Of a stretch of DNA of 64,000 bases, positions 1 through 8,996 are shown piece by piece. The stretch comes from Lachnospiraceae bacterium. GTDB taxonomy: Bacteria > Bacillota > Clostridia > Lachnospirales > Lachnospiraceae. The position numbers and the translations under genes were made by a program. The notes under the pieces are model-generated. The model had not been told where the DNA came from. It did no database searches and saw only the letters and a list, made by a program, of their open reading frames with translations. The stretch's first letter is position 1. Each line of letters starts with the position of its first letter. The DNA is taken from positions 124,001 to 188,000 of the forward strand of contig CABIZF010000001.1 of assembly GCA_902363135.1 (NCBI GenBank), given 5' to 3'.

Positions 1-299
1 TCGCAGTGCTGGATGAATCCGGACGTTCCTCCTGGGAGCTTCTGCAGAACTGCTATGCGATCGCAGACTATAAGGAGCAGAAAATCGCACTGGCACTGGC
101 ACTGACCGAGCATTTCCTCAAAAAGATCGGCGACGGCTGCTGCCGTATTCACGGCGGTGGATTTGCAGGCGTCATCGTAGCGCTCATCCCGCAGGCGAAG
201 ACTCAGGAGTATGTGGACTACATAGCAAAATTCGTCGGAACAGAGAATGTCTACCCGATGCAGATCAGGGCGGCGGGAGCCATTCATCTGGAGGCGTAA
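1..299 (+). CDS. galK: Galactokinase, C-terminal part (5' end outside window)
   Basis: The reading frame is open from the first base and ends at TAA 297-299. It gives about 99 residues that match the end of GHMP-family galactokinases: an Ala/Leu-rich helix, the GGGFAG segment corresponding to the third GHMP motif (usually GGGFGG), then a short beta-strand tail. Galactokinase phosphorylates galactose to galactose-1-phosphate in the cytoplasm, the first Leloir step. The next Leloir gene, galT, lies 17 kb downstream rather than next to it. An intrinsic terminator follows at 351-393. The start and the ATP-binding motifs are not visible, so intactness cannot be judged. Confidence 0.88.
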   Translation, partial: AVLDESGRSSWELLQNCYAIADYKEQKIALALALTEHFLKKIGDGCCRIHGGGFAGVIVALIPQAKTQEYVDYIAKFVGTENVYPMQIRAAGAIHLEA

Positions 300-350
300 A
301 ACGCGAATGTCTGATTTACTAGCAGAAGATCTGTTTTGACAGGAGAGAAA

Positions 351-393
351 AAAACGAGGTACCGCGATAAAATGCGTGTACCTCGTTTTTTTT
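351..393 (+). terminator. Intrinsic terminator after galK
   Basis: A 12-bp inverted repeat (AAAACGAGGTAC at 351-362 and GTACCTCGTTTT at 378-389) runs into a T tract. It separates galK from the LacI-regulated sugar operon. Confidence 0.85.
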
Positions 394-400
394 AGATAAA

Positions 401-417
401 ATCGAAATAATTTCGAT
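401..417. promoter_or_regulatory. Perfect palindrome, likely LacI-family operator
   Basis: ATCGAAAT-A-ATTTCGAT is a perfect palindrome around one A. Related TTTCGA/GAAAC motifs recur at about 421-445 and 514-536, all upstream of the LacI-type gene. An autoregulatory operator is inferred from position and symmetry only. Confidence 0.5.
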
Positions 418-439
418 TTTGTTTCGACAGAGAAACAAG

Positions 440-467
440 TTGAAACAGGAATATTATTATATACTAT
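440..467 (+). promoter_or_regulatory. Candidate sigma-A promoter for the LacI regulator
   Basis: TTGAAA (440-445), a 16-nt spacer and TACTAT (462-467), placed among the palindromic TTTCGA motifs. The -10 box is imperfect. Confidence 0.45.
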
Positions 468-603
468 GACTAAAAACAGTATAAAATCAGGAAAATACAA
501 GGCAATATGCGCAGATGTTTCGATTGTTTCGATTCGAAGATAGTGATATTATGTGGACGTGAAAGCGAAACACCTGCGAAACACAATAAAACGACGGAAG
601 AGG

Positions 604-1599
604 ATGACAAAATTGGCAACAATCAAAGATGTAGCAAAAATGGCGGGCGTATCGATTTCGACAGTCTCACTTGCGTTTAATAATCCGGAACGGGTGACAG
701 AAGCAACGAGAGATAAGATTTTTGATGCGGTACGAAGTCTGAATTATGTACCTGCAAATGTAAATAAAAAGACCGTACTTAGTAAAAAAAAGAGTCAGTC
801 GATTGCGGTGATCTGTCCGAAGCTGGTTGGTCCGTATCATCTGGAGATCATACAAGGGATCAGTGAGACGATTTATATGAATCAGAAGGATATGGTACTG
901 TATGCCGGCGACGATGCAATAAATCGCTATCTATTGAATATCGTAGAGAGCCATGCCTATCAGGGCGTGATTCTTGTAAATGGGCCAATTTATGATGAGC
1001 GATATTTGAGGGCGGCAGCAGCAGCTGATTTTCCAGTCGTGATGTGCTGTTTTCGGGAAAGCTATAAAGGGATTGGATCAATTCTAATTAATGAAAGTGA
1101 TATCGGGCGGAGGGTGGCAGAACATTTTTTAAAACGGAAATTCCGGAAAATCGGAATCGTCGGGACACCGGCGGAAAGCTCAGTCATGAGAAAAGAATGC
1201 TTTTTACAGACACTGGCAGAAAAAGGGATTCGTGTTCCGGCAGAATGGGATTTACAGTGTGAACTGGCAGAGGATCCAGCCTATAAAACAGTAGATCGCT
1301 TTTTGCATACCCATGCAGAGTATCCGGAAGCAATTTTTTGCCAGAATGATGACAGTGCAATTGGAGTGATAGAAGCAATCGAGGATTTTGGACTTCGGGT
1401 ACCGGAGGACATTTCCATTATTGGCTGTGATGATCTGAATCGCAGCAAGTTTCACTCTCCATCACTTTCCACGATAGCGACACCGAAGATGGAGGTCGGG
1501 ATGTTAGCTGTCAACCTGTTGATGCGGGAGATTGCAGGAATGTCATCCGAAGAGATCATATTAAATGGAAAGTTGATTTTAAGAGAATCTTGTCTGTAA
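604..1599 (+). CDS. LacI-family transcriptional regulator
   Basis: A sugar-responsive repressor or activator. The N-terminus carries a LacI helix-turn-helix (ATIKDVAKMAGVSISTVS, then a hinge helix near residues 45-60). The rest is a periplasmic-binding-protein-like effector domain with the usual CDD and LSTI segments near the end. ATG 604 is preferred; TTG 613 with the GAAGAGG site at about 597 also fits, and an upstream GTG at 553 would add a basic stretch unusual for the family. It lies directly upstream of an ABC importer and GH42/GH43 genes in the same direction, so it probably senses a galactose- or arabinose-containing oligosaccharide. Confidence 0.88.
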   Translation: MTKLATIKDVAKMAGVSISTVSLAFNNPERVTEATRDKIFDAVRSLNYVPANVNKKTVLSKKKSQSIAVICPKLVGPYHLEIIQGISETIYMNQKDMVLYAGDDAINRYLLNIVESHAYQGVILVNGPIYDERYLRAAAAADFPVVMCCFRESYKGIGSILINESDIGRRVAEHFLKRKFRKIGIVGTPAESSVMRKECFLQTLAEKGIRVPAEWDLQCELAEDPAYKTVDRFLHTHAEYPEAIFCQNDDSAIGVIEAIEDFGLRVPEDISIIGCDDLNRSKFHSPSLSTIATPKMEVGMLAVNLLMREIAGMSSEEIILNGKLILRESCL

Positions 1600-1626
1600 T
1601 GGATTTGAAATAAATACAGGTAACAC

Positions 1627-1640
1627 GTTTTTGCAAAAAC
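1627..1640. promoter_or_regulatory. Palindrome upstream of binding-protein gene
   Basis: GTTTTTGCAAAAAC is a perfect 14-nt palindrome in the 87-nt gap between the LacI gene and the solute-binding protein. It is a plausible operator for the importer operon; no clear -35/-10 pair was identified beside it. Confidence 0.4.
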
Positions 1641-1686
1641 ATGACACATAATACGTAACACAAAGGAAAAATGAAGGAGGAACAAC

Positions 1687-2979
1687 ATGAAAAGAAGAGT
1701 TATCTGTGCTGTATTAAGCGCAACGATGGCATCATCCCTTCTGTTCGCAGGTGGAACGACCGCACTGGCAGATGAGGACAAAACAGAGATCACCGTATGG
1801 TCCTGGGATGCAACGGTAGAGGCGGCAATTCCGGCATTTGAAGAGGCAAATCCGGATGTTACCGTAAAATTTGAAAATGTAGGTTCTGCAAGTGACCAGT
1901 ACCGCGCAATTGACAATGCATTGCAGGCAGGCACCGGATTTCCGGATGTCGCACAGTTTGAGTACTTTTCTGTACCATATTTTGCAGTAGCAGGTAAGCT
2001 TGCAGATCTGTCCGCACTTGGTGCCGGGGATTATGCATCAGATTATGTGGCAGCAGCCTGGAATGATGTACATTTCAATGATACCCTGTATGCACTTCCG
2101 CTGGATTACGGCCCGGTAGCAATGTTCTACAATCAGGACACCTTCGAAAAGGCGGGTATTACCGAAGCTCCTAAGACCTGGGATGAGTACTATGAGGCAG
2201 CAAAGAAGATCCGTGCACTTGGCGATGACTATTATATCTCCAATGCATCCGGTGATATTTTCCTGATCCTGTCTCTGATCTGGCAGGCAGGAGGAACACC
2301 GTTTACAATGGATGGCGATACGGTAAAGATCGATTTCTCGGATGAGAATACACAGAAGGCACTGGATTTCTGGCAGAAGATGATCGATGAGGATCTGATT
2401 ACAAATGATATTGGTAACTGGTCTGATGACTGGAACCGTGCATTAAATGACGGGACACTGGCAACTCAGGTCATCGGTGGATGGATGACTGCAAACCTTC
2501 CGCCACGTGCTCCGGATGCAGCTGGCAATTTCCGCGTAGCAGCGATGCCGCAGTGGAACGAAGGCGAGAACTACAGTGCTGAGAACGGTGGAAGCACACT
2601 GGCAATCCTTGAGGCTTCTGAGAAAAAGGAGGCAGCATTCAAATTCGTTGAGTATATCACACATGGAGATGGAGTACAGCCGCGTGTAGATTCTAATGCA
2701 ACCGTTCCGAACCTTTCTATCCTTGAAAACGAGGAATATCTGGCAGCAACCGACGATTACTATGGTGGACAGCAGGTAAATCAGGTTATCGCAGACGTTG
2801 CAGCGAATGTAAGAACCGGATGGCAGTTCCCGCCGTTCTTTGAGTGGATGAGAAGTGAGTGGAATGATGTAGCTACTCCGTATTTCACCAATGGTGAAGG
2901 TGATCTTAAGACTGTATTTGACAACTGGCAGAAGAGCAGCATTGATTACGGCAACGAGCAGGGCTTTACCGTTGAGTAA
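1687..2979 (+). CDS. Sugar ABC transporter substrate-binding protein
   Basis: A family 1 extracellular solute-binding protein of 430 residues that captures an oligosaccharide outside the membrane and delivers it to the two permeases downstream. The N-terminus has a Lys/Arg start, a hydrophobic core and a likely signal-peptidase I site (TTALA-DED, about residue 29). There is no Cys after the hydrophobic core, so a lipobox is absent, which is unusual for a Gram-positive binding protein. Shine-Dalgarno AAGGAGG precedes ATG 1687. A strong hairpin follows the gene at 3021-3062, probably limiting read-through into the permease genes. Substrate is inferred only from the downstream GH42 and GH43 enzymes. 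Confidence 0.88.
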   Translation: MKRRVICAVLSATMASSLLFAGGTTALADEDKTEITVWSWDATVEAAIPAFEEANPDVTVKFENVGSASDQYRAIDNALQAGTGFPDVAQFEYFSVPYFAVAGKLADLSALGAGDYASDYVAAAWNDVHFNDTLYALPLDYGPVAMFYNQDTFEKAGITEAPKTWDEYYEAAKKIRALGDDYYISNASGDIFLILSLIWQAGGTPFTMDGDTVKIDFSDENTQKALDFWQKMIDEDLITNDIGNWSDDWNRALNDGTLATQVIGGWMTANLPPRAPDAAGNFRVAAMPQWNEGENYSAENGGSTLAILEASEKKEAAFKFVEYITHGDGVQPRVDSNATVPNLSILENEEYLAATDDYYGGQQVNQVIADVAANVRTGWQFPPFFEWMRSEWNDVATPYFTNGEGDLKTVFDNWQKSSIDYGNEQGFTVE

Positions 2980-3020
2980 ATACAGAATTTTGCCACAATA
3001 AGTGGTTTTGATTCGATAGA

Positions 3021-3062
3021 TGCGCTATTCTTTCCGGACGGAAAAGGGTAGCGCATTCTTTA
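3021..3062 (+). terminator. Intercistronic hairpin/attenuator after binding-protein gene
   Basis: TGCGCTATTCTTTCC (3021-3035) pairs with GGAAAAGGGTAGCGCA (3040-3055), followed by TTCTTTAT. Its place between the binding-protein gene and the permeases suggests partial termination or mRNA 3'-end protection. Confidence 0.65.
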
Positions 3063-3099
3063 TAGAACTGGTCGAAACATATTAAAGAGGAAGAAAATT

Positions 3100-4014
3100 A
3101 TGGAAAAACAGACAGTAAAAAAGAGCAGACATTATCGCCGGAAACAGACAGGCTGGATGTTTGTTGCTCCCTTTGGAATCCTTTTTATCTTTGTATTTAT
3201 TATTCCAATTATTTATTCGATTTATATCAGCCTGTTTCAAAATAAGCTGATCGGCGGACAGGTATTTGTTGGCCTTGCAAATTATAAAAAACTCCTGGTA
3301 GACGGTGATTTCTGGGATGGTGTAAAACGAGTAATGCTTTATACAATTATTCAGGTGCCGGTAATGTTGATTATTTCGCAGGCGCTTGCACTTGGATTGG
3401 ATTCTTTGCGTCTGCGCGGAACAAAATTCATCCGGATCGTGGCATTCCTTCCGTATGGTGTTCCTGCAATTGTAAGTACCTTAATGTGGGGATTTATGCT
3501 TGGCACAAAATACGGCTTGTTTAAAAATATAAACGCTTTCTTTGGAACAGACTTTAATCCGTTTTCGCCGAGGTGGACACTGGTTTCCGTTGCAGTGATG
3601 GCTACCTGGACGTATGTTGGTTATAATATGTTGATTTTCTATTCTTCATTAAAAACGATTTCTTCAGATTTGTATGAATCGGCGGAGATGGATGGTGCAA
3701 GCCGCTGGGCAATTGTCCGCTATATTAAGCTTCCGGCTTTGAGAGGCTCTCTGGTCGTTACGATTATTTTTTCCATTATCGGAAGCTTCCAGCTGTTTAA
3801 TGAGCCGACGATCTTAAGTAAGATGGTTGGAAATTCAGGAATCACTAACTATTACACACCGAATATTTATGTCTACAATCTGGCATTCACCGGCTCTCAG
3901 CAGGGGTATGCGGCTGCACTAGCGATTGTGATGGCGATCATTACGATTGCGATTGCATACGTCGTACAGATTAAAGGATTGAAGGATACGATGAAGCAAA
4001 GCGAGGAGGGCTGA
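3100..4014 (+). CDS. Sugar ABC transporter permease (MalF type)
   Basis: An inner-membrane permease of 304 residues with about six hydrophobic helices starting near residue 22. The cytoplasmic EAA loop, which docks the ATPase, reads YESAEMDGASRWAIVRYI around residues 197-214. It pairs with the MalG-type permease 4 nt downstream and the binding protein upstream. No ATPase gene is in the cluster. AGAGGAAG lies before ATG 3100. Confidence 0.9.
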   Translation: MEKQTVKKSRHYRRKQTGWMFVAPFGILFIFVFIIPIIYSIYISLFQNKLIGGQVFVGLANYKKLLVDGDFWDGVKRVMLYTIIQVPVMLIISQALALGLDSLRLRGTKFIRIVAFLPYGVPAIVSTLMWGFMLGTKYGLFKNINAFFGTDFNPFSPRWTLVSVAVMATWTYVGYNMLIFYSSLKTISSDLYESAEMDGASRWAIVRYIKLPALRGSLVVTIIFSIIGSFQLFNEPTILSKMVGNSGITNYYTPNIYVYNLAFTGSQQGYAAALAIVMAIITIAIAYVVQIKGLKDTMKQSEEG

Positions 4015-4018
4015 GAGC

Positions 4019-4903
4019 ATGAAGCGTTCAGAAAAAAAGCTTTATACCATTGATAATCCGAAAAAGAGTAATTTACTGACATTTTTTGCGTTTTTGTTTT
4101 GCATTTATACATTATTACCGTATGCTTGGTTGTTTATCAATGCAACAAAGACGCAAAAGGATTTTGCATCTACATTTGGATTGTCGTTCGGAAATGAATT
4201 TGCGTTATTTGATAACATCAGACAGGTATTTACTTATCATGATGGAATCTTTGTGCGGTGGATTGGAAATTCCATTGTGTATACGGTGATCAGTGCATTT
4301 GTATCTACGTTGTTTGCAGCGCTTGCTGGCTATGCACTTGCAAAGTTGAAATTCAGCGGAAAGAAACTGGTACTGCTGATTATTCTCGGCTCTATTTCTG
4401 TTCCGGGTATTGCACTTGCAATCCCACAGTTTCTTCTGTTTTCAAAGCTTGGAATTACGAATACGATGTGGTCAGTATTTATCCCATCCTTCGTATCTCC
4501 ATTTGGTGTTTATCTGATGTGGATCTTTTCCGGACAGGCAGTTCCGACCGGGTTGCTGGAAGCTGCGGAAATTGACGGCTCCGGGCCATGGCGCACCTTT
4601 TTTAAAATTTCACTGCCGCTTTTATCACCAGCACTTGTCACTGTATTCTTGTTTGCATTTGTATCGGTATGGAATAATTTCTTTCTTCCGCTAATCATGT
4701 TAAAGGATGCGAAGCTGTACCCGCTGACGCTTGGACTGTATCAGTGGAACCTGGCAAATTCTTCTGCCGGTGGAAGCGGTGAGATGATTCAAAATCTGGT
4801 ACTGACCGGAGCACTGCTAACGATCCTTCCGTTGATTATTGCATTTTTATGCCTGCAGAAGTATTGGCAGTCCGGTCTGGCATTAGGAGCAGAAAAAGGA
4901 TGA
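4019..4903 (+). CDS. Sugar ABC transporter permease (MalG type)
   Basis: The second membrane subunit, 294 residues, with six predicted helices and the EAA loop LLEAAEIDGSGPWRTFFKIS near residues 179-198. The start follows GAGGAGGG in the end of the preceding gene, so the two permeases are probably translated together. The stop at 4901-4903 precedes the beta-galactosidase start by only 14 nt, tying uptake to hydrolysis in one transcript. Confidence 0.9.
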   Translation: MKRSEKKLYTIDNPKKSNLLTFFAFLFCIYTLLPYAWLFINATKTQKDFASTFGLSFGNEFALFDNIRQVFTYHDGIFVRWIGNSIVYTVISAFVSTLFAALAGYALAKLKFSGKKLVLLIILGSISVPGIALAIPQFLLFSKLGITNTMWSVFIPSFVSPFGVYLMWIFSGQAVPTGLLEAAEIDGSGPWRTFFKISLPLLSPALVTVFLFAFVSVWNNFFLPLIMLKDAKLYPLTLGLYQWNLANSSAGGSGEMIQNLVLTGALLTILPLIIAFLCLQKYWQSGLALGAEKG

Positions 4904-4917
4904 TGGAGGAAAAGCGT

Positions 4918-7008
4918 ATGGAGTATCGCTGGCCGAAAACAATGTCCGGAGAGGAGGCAAAGCTCCTGTTCGGAGGAGACTACAATCCAGACCAGTGGCC
5001 GGAAGCTGTCTGGGAGGAAGATGTCCGGTTGATGAAAAAGGCAAAGGTAAACGTCGTGACAGTGGCTGTCTTTGCATGGGCAAATTTGGAGCCGGAGGAT
5101 GGCATTTATACCTTTGAGTGGCTTGACCGTGTGTTGGATAAGCTCTATGAAGGTGGTATTTCTGTAGATCTGGCGACGGCGACGGCGACACCGCCGCGCT
5201 GGCTGACGAGTGCGCATCCGGAAATTTTGCCGCGCAATAAACAGGGCGAAGTGCTCTGGCCTGGCAGCCGTCAGCAGTGGAGATCGACTTCGGAAGTCTT
5301 CCGCCGATATGCGCTCCGCCTTGCGGAAAAGATGGCAGAACGCTATAAGAATCATCCGGCGCTGGTATCCTGGCATGTATCGAATGAACTTGGCTGCCAC
5401 AACCGTTTTGACTATTCAGATGACGCGGCACTTGGATTCCAGAAGTGGCTGAAAAACCGGTATGGTACTCTTGAGGCACTCAACGATTCCTGGAATGGTT
5501 CTTTTTGGTCGCAGAGAGTAACGGACTGGTCACAGATCATTCCACCACGGGAGAGCATGTGTGGTTGTAATCCGACGACACTGCTGGATTTCAAACGATT
5601 TTCTTCAGATGCGCTTCTGGAATACTATGAGGCGGAGGCTGCACTTTTGCATCGTATCACGCCGGATGTGCCGGTGACGACGAATCTGATGATCATTGAG
5701 AATCAGACGAACCCGGTTGATTGTTTTAAATGGGGACGGCATCTGGACTTTGTATCGAACGATCATTATTATTTGCCGGATGAACGGCATTTAGACGAGA
5801 TGACAATGTCTGCAGCAATCACGGATGGGGTAGCCGATAAAAATCCGTGGTTTTTAATGGAAAATTCAACCTCTTCGGTGAACTGGCGCCCGATCAATTT
5901 GCGCAAGCAGCCGGGAGAAATCATACGGGATGCGCTGGTGCACGTGGCAAACGGAGCTGATGCAGTCTGCTTCTTCCAGTGGCGGCAGTCCTGTGCTGGG
6001 GCTGAAAAGTTTCATTCTTCCCTGCTTCCTCATGCAGGGGAGGACAGTCGGCTGTTCCGGGAGGTGTGCGAGCTTGGCAATGCACTTACGGCATTGAAGC
6101 CGGTATTAAAAAGCCGGGTAGAGCAGGCAAAAATCGCGATGGTCTATGACTATGACTCGTGGTGGTCCTGGGAGAATGGACTGCTGACACAGCTCTTTGA
6201 CTATCGTGCGGAGTTTTACCACTGGTACCGCGCGGCACTGGATGCGGGAGTCGCGGCAGACATTGTGCGGGCGGACGACGCATGGGAGAGCTATCAGACG
6301 GTGATGTTTCCGGTGACAATTCTGACAGATGCAGGGATTTCAGAAAAGGCCAGACGCTATGTGGAACAGGGCGGGCAGCTGATTGTTACTTACGGTTCCG
6401 GGATTATGGATTCACGCGAACATGTATATCTGGGCGGATATCCGGGAGCGTTCCGGGAGCTGCTCGGTGTGCGTGTAGAAGAATTTGTGGCGATCGACCA
6501 GGACGATACGATCAGTCTCGATAATGGATGGAGCGGCCAGATGTGGGCCGATGATATCACGGGCGTGTCGGATGACTGTGAGGTCGTGGCACGGATCCTT
6601 CCGTCGGCAAAGGATCGTGCACTGCGCGGGCAGGCGATCGTGACATGCAGAAGCTATGGAAAAGGATCAGCGTGGTACATTGGTACAAAACTGGATCGGA
6701 GCAGTGCGGAACAGCTTTTTCGGGAACAGATCCTGAAAACGGATGCAGCATTGGATGAAAAAGAGGCACATTTGCTCTCAGGAGAGGTAGCAAGAGGAGA
6801 AAATACGCCGCTTCGGATCCGGAGAGTAAAAGACGGGCAGTGCTTTGAGTTTATTTTCAATCGCTGCGCAGACCAGGCGGTGGCAGTGCCGGTAGAGGGC
6901 AGACCGCTGTATCTGCTCATGGCAGAGACAGGAGATGACCGGGTGGTACTGGAGCCGTCGGGAGCGGCGGTTTACTGTGTATCAGAGGCGGTAAAACGAT
7001 CTGAGTAG
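4918..7008 (+). CDS. Beta-galactosidase, GH42 family
   Basis: A cytoplasmic exo-beta-galactosidase of 696 residues from ATG 4918, which has GGAGGA seven nt upstream; upstream ATGs at 4900 and 4903 have poorer spacing. The GH42 TIM barrel is complete: start motif GGDYNPDQWPE, acid/base Glu157 in WHVSNELG, and nucleophile Glu315 in FLMENSTSS. A trimerisation-type domain and a C-terminal beta domain follow. No signal peptide is present, consistent with cleavage of imported galacto-oligosaccharides. The released galactose would enter the galK/galT route. Linkage preference (beta-1,3, beta-1,4 or beta-1,6) cannot be read from the sequence. Confidence 0.93.
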   Translation: MEYRWPKTMSGEEAKLLFGGDYNPDQWPEAVWEEDVRLMKKAKVNVVTVAVFAWANLEPEDGIYTFEWLDRVLDKLYEGGISVDLATATATPPRWLTSAHPEILPRNKQGEVLWPGSRQQWRSTSEVFRRYALRLAEKMAERYKNHPALVSWHVSNELGCHNRFDYSDDAALGFQKWLKNRYGTLEALNDSWNGSFWSQRVTDWSQIIPPRESMCGCNPTTLLDFKRFSSDALLEYYEAEAALLHRITPDVPVTTNLMIIENQTNPVDCFKWGRHLDFVSNDHYYLPDERHLDEMTMSAAITDGVADKNPWFLMENSTSSVNWRPINLRKQPGEIIRDALVHVANGADAVCFFQWRQSCAGAEKFHSSLLPHAGEDSRLFREVCELGNALTALKPVLKSRVEQAKIAMVYDYDSWWSWENGLLTQLFDYRAEFYHWYRAALDAGVAADIVRADDAWESYQTVMFPVTILTDAGISEKARRYVEQGGQLIVTYGSGIMDSREHVYLGGYPGAFRELLGVRVEEFVAIDQDDTISLDNGWSGQMWADDITGVSDDCEVVARILPSAKDRALRGQAIVTCRSYGKGSAWYIGTKLDRSSAEQLFREQILKTDAALDEKEAHLLSGEVARGENTPLRIRRVKDGQCFEFIFNRCADQAVAVPVEGRPLYLLMAETGDDRVVLEPSGAAVYCVSEAVKRSE

Positions 7009-7235
7009 GTCAGCTGTGTTAATTATTCAAGAAAGTTAGAAGCTTGCTGCGGGTGACAAAGAAGGGTGAAGCCTTGCCACTGGTAAGAACGCGGGCCTTG
7101 GGCTGTGGATTCATCAGGAGACACCGCAGGGGAGGCTATTTGAGCGTGTTGTTGGCGGAAATTAGCGGTTGATATTTATAAAATTAAAATGCGGCAGAGC
7201 AGGAAACATTGTGTCGCCGCGGAAAAGAGGTAGAT

Positions 7236-8768
7236 ATGAAATACAGAAATCCAATCGTCCGGGGTTACAGCCCGGATCCGACGATTTGCAGAGCAGGAGA
7301 AGACTATTATCTGGTGAATTCCAGCTTTGAATTTTTTCCGGGTCTTCCGGTTTATCACAGCAAAAATTTGGCAAACTGGGAGCTGATTTCCTATGCACTG
7401 AACCGGGAAAGTCAGCTGGACTTATATAAGTGCATTCCTTCCGGTGGTATTTTCGCTCCGACCTTACGGTTGCATGACGGAACATTTTTCCTTTGTACGA
7501 CAAATGCTTCCGGCCATGGAAACTTTATTATCCATACAAAGGATATCACAGGAGAATGGTCCGAACCGGTATGGGTCGCACAGGGAGGAATCGATCCGTC
7601 GCTTTTATTTGATGAGGACGGAACCGTATACTTCTGTTCCGCGATTTTTGATGAGGAGCGTACCGGAATTTATTTAAGCGAGATCAATCCGTTTACCGGA
7701 GAAATCAAAAAAGGTCCGGTGTGTATCACCACTGGTTGCGGAGGCCGTTACGCAGAGGGTCCGCATCTGTATAAAATTCATGGTATGTATTACCTGATGA
7801 TGGCAGAAGGCGGTACAGAGTATGGACATACCGAGACGATCATGCGCAGCAGCAGCCCGTATGGGCCATATGAAGCATGCCCGCATAATCCGATCCTGTC
7901 AAAGGTAGATTCGATGATGGAAGATATCAAGTGTACCGGGCATGCAGATCTGATGGAGGATCACAATGGAAACTGGTGGCTGGTATTTCTTGCAGTGCGG
8001 CCGATTACCGACGAGCACAGAAGAGTGCTGCTTCACAATTTAGGGCGTGAGACATTTCTGGCGCCGGTGACATGGGAAAATGGCTGGCCGGTTGTAAATG
8101 GCGGACATGAGGTCATGATGGAAATGGACGGCCCGCTTCCGCAGGAGGCATCTGCTCAGTGCTGGGATTTCACAGATGATTTTTCGAAGCAGGAAAATCC
8201 ATTGGAGTATAATTACCTCCGGAATCCACATATGGAGCACTATGAACGGGATACGCAAAATGCCTGCCTTGTTCTGACAGGAACGGATGTGACGTTAAGC
8301 GATATGGATGCTCCGACGATTCAGATGGTCCGGCAAAGAGAATTTTGTGCGACTGCAGAGGTGACAGTTTCTCCTGCAAATGTGCAGAAAGACGGACGAC
8401 TTGGGCTGGCTGCTTTTTATAGCAATGATTACCACTATGAAATTTATTATACCGAGAAGGATGGAAGCGGACGGATTTGCCTTTCGAGAAGGATCCATGA
8501 TCTGGAAGCGGTAACGGCAGAGCATGAGGTATCAGAAGCTTCAGAAAAAGAAGCGCTTCGCCTGCGGATCATCGCGGACAAAGAAAGTTACCGTTTCTAC
8601 TACAGCTTAGGTGCAGAAGCACCTTATGTCTATCTGGGCTGTGGCGATACGGCCGGGCTGTGCACGGAGATTACCCGGACGATGACCTTTACGGGCGTAT
8701 ACTTTGGAATGTTTGCAGAACGGGCGACCGGTGCATTCCGGGAGTTCAAAGTAACATATGAAGAATAG
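7236..8768 (+). CDS. GH43 glycosidase (beta-xylosidase/alpha-L-arabinofuranosidase type)
   Basis: A 510-residue cytoplasmic GH43 enzyme starting at ATG 7236 after AAGAGG. The five-bladed propeller carries the expected catalytic set: base Asp14 in YSPDP, the pKa-modulating Asp120 in GIDPSLLFDEDG, and general acid Glu174 in YAEGPHLYK. From about residue 325 a C-terminal beta-sandwich domain (X19/DUF1349-like) follows, typical of exo-acting GH43 members. With GH42 next to it, side-chain removal from arabinogalactan or galactan oligomers is a reasonable inference; xylosidase activity is equally possible. The 227-nt gap before it (7009-7235) has no gene that can be supported and no recognised RNA. 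Confidence 0.9.
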   Translation: MKYRNPIVRGYSPDPTICRAGEDYYLVNSSFEFFPGLPVYHSKNLANWELISYALNRESQLDLYKCIPSGGIFAPTLRLHDGTFFLCTTNASGHGNFIIHTKDITGEWSEPVWVAQGGIDPSLLFDEDGTVYFCSAIFDEERTGIYLSEINPFTGEIKKGPVCITTGCGGRYAEGPHLYKIHGMYYLMMAEGGTEYGHTETIMRSSSPYGPYEACPHNPILSKVDSMMEDIKCTGHADLMEDHNGNWWLVFLAVRPITDEHRRVLLHNLGRETFLAPVTWENGWPVVNGGHEVMMEMDGPLPQEASAQCWDFTDDFSKQENPLEYNYLRNPHMEHYERDTQNACLVLTGTDVTLSDMDAPTIQMVRQREFCATAEVTVSPANVQKDGRLGLAAFYSNDYHYEIYYTEKDGSGRICLSRRIHDLEAVTAEHEVSEASEKEALRLRIIADKESYRFYYSLGAEAPYVYLGCGDTAGLCTEITRTMTFTGVYFGMFAERATGAFREFKVTYEE

Positions 8769-8937
8769 GCGTAAGCTCGCATCCATCTGACGCAGATTTG
8801 TGCGATGAGTGTAATTGATCTGGAGATGTACAAGGACTGTTATGGTGACATGCATTTCAGCAGCTCATACCTGGTCCTGACAGTTTGTTGTGGGATTTCA
8901 CAGAAGAAAATCCAGATATCAGGATATTAGATAATAT

Positions 8938-8995
8938 AAAAAGATAAGCGCTTGGATCAGATTTTTATTCCAAATCCATCTGCTTATCTTTTTTA
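8938..8995. terminator. Bidirectional terminator between GH43 and MATE genes
   Basis: AAAAGATAAGC near 8940 pairs with GCTTATCTTTTT near 8981-8992, with A and T tracts on both sides. It serves the convergent genes on both strands. The 8769-8937 stretch upstream of it holds only a short open frame ending at about 8945 that is not convincing as a gene. Confidence 0.75.
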
Positions 8996-8996
8996 T

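Noticed and set aside
7009..7235. Possible structured RNA between GH42 and GH43
   Set aside because: Some GC-rich patches can pair, but no consistent fold, promoter or known motif could be supported by eye.
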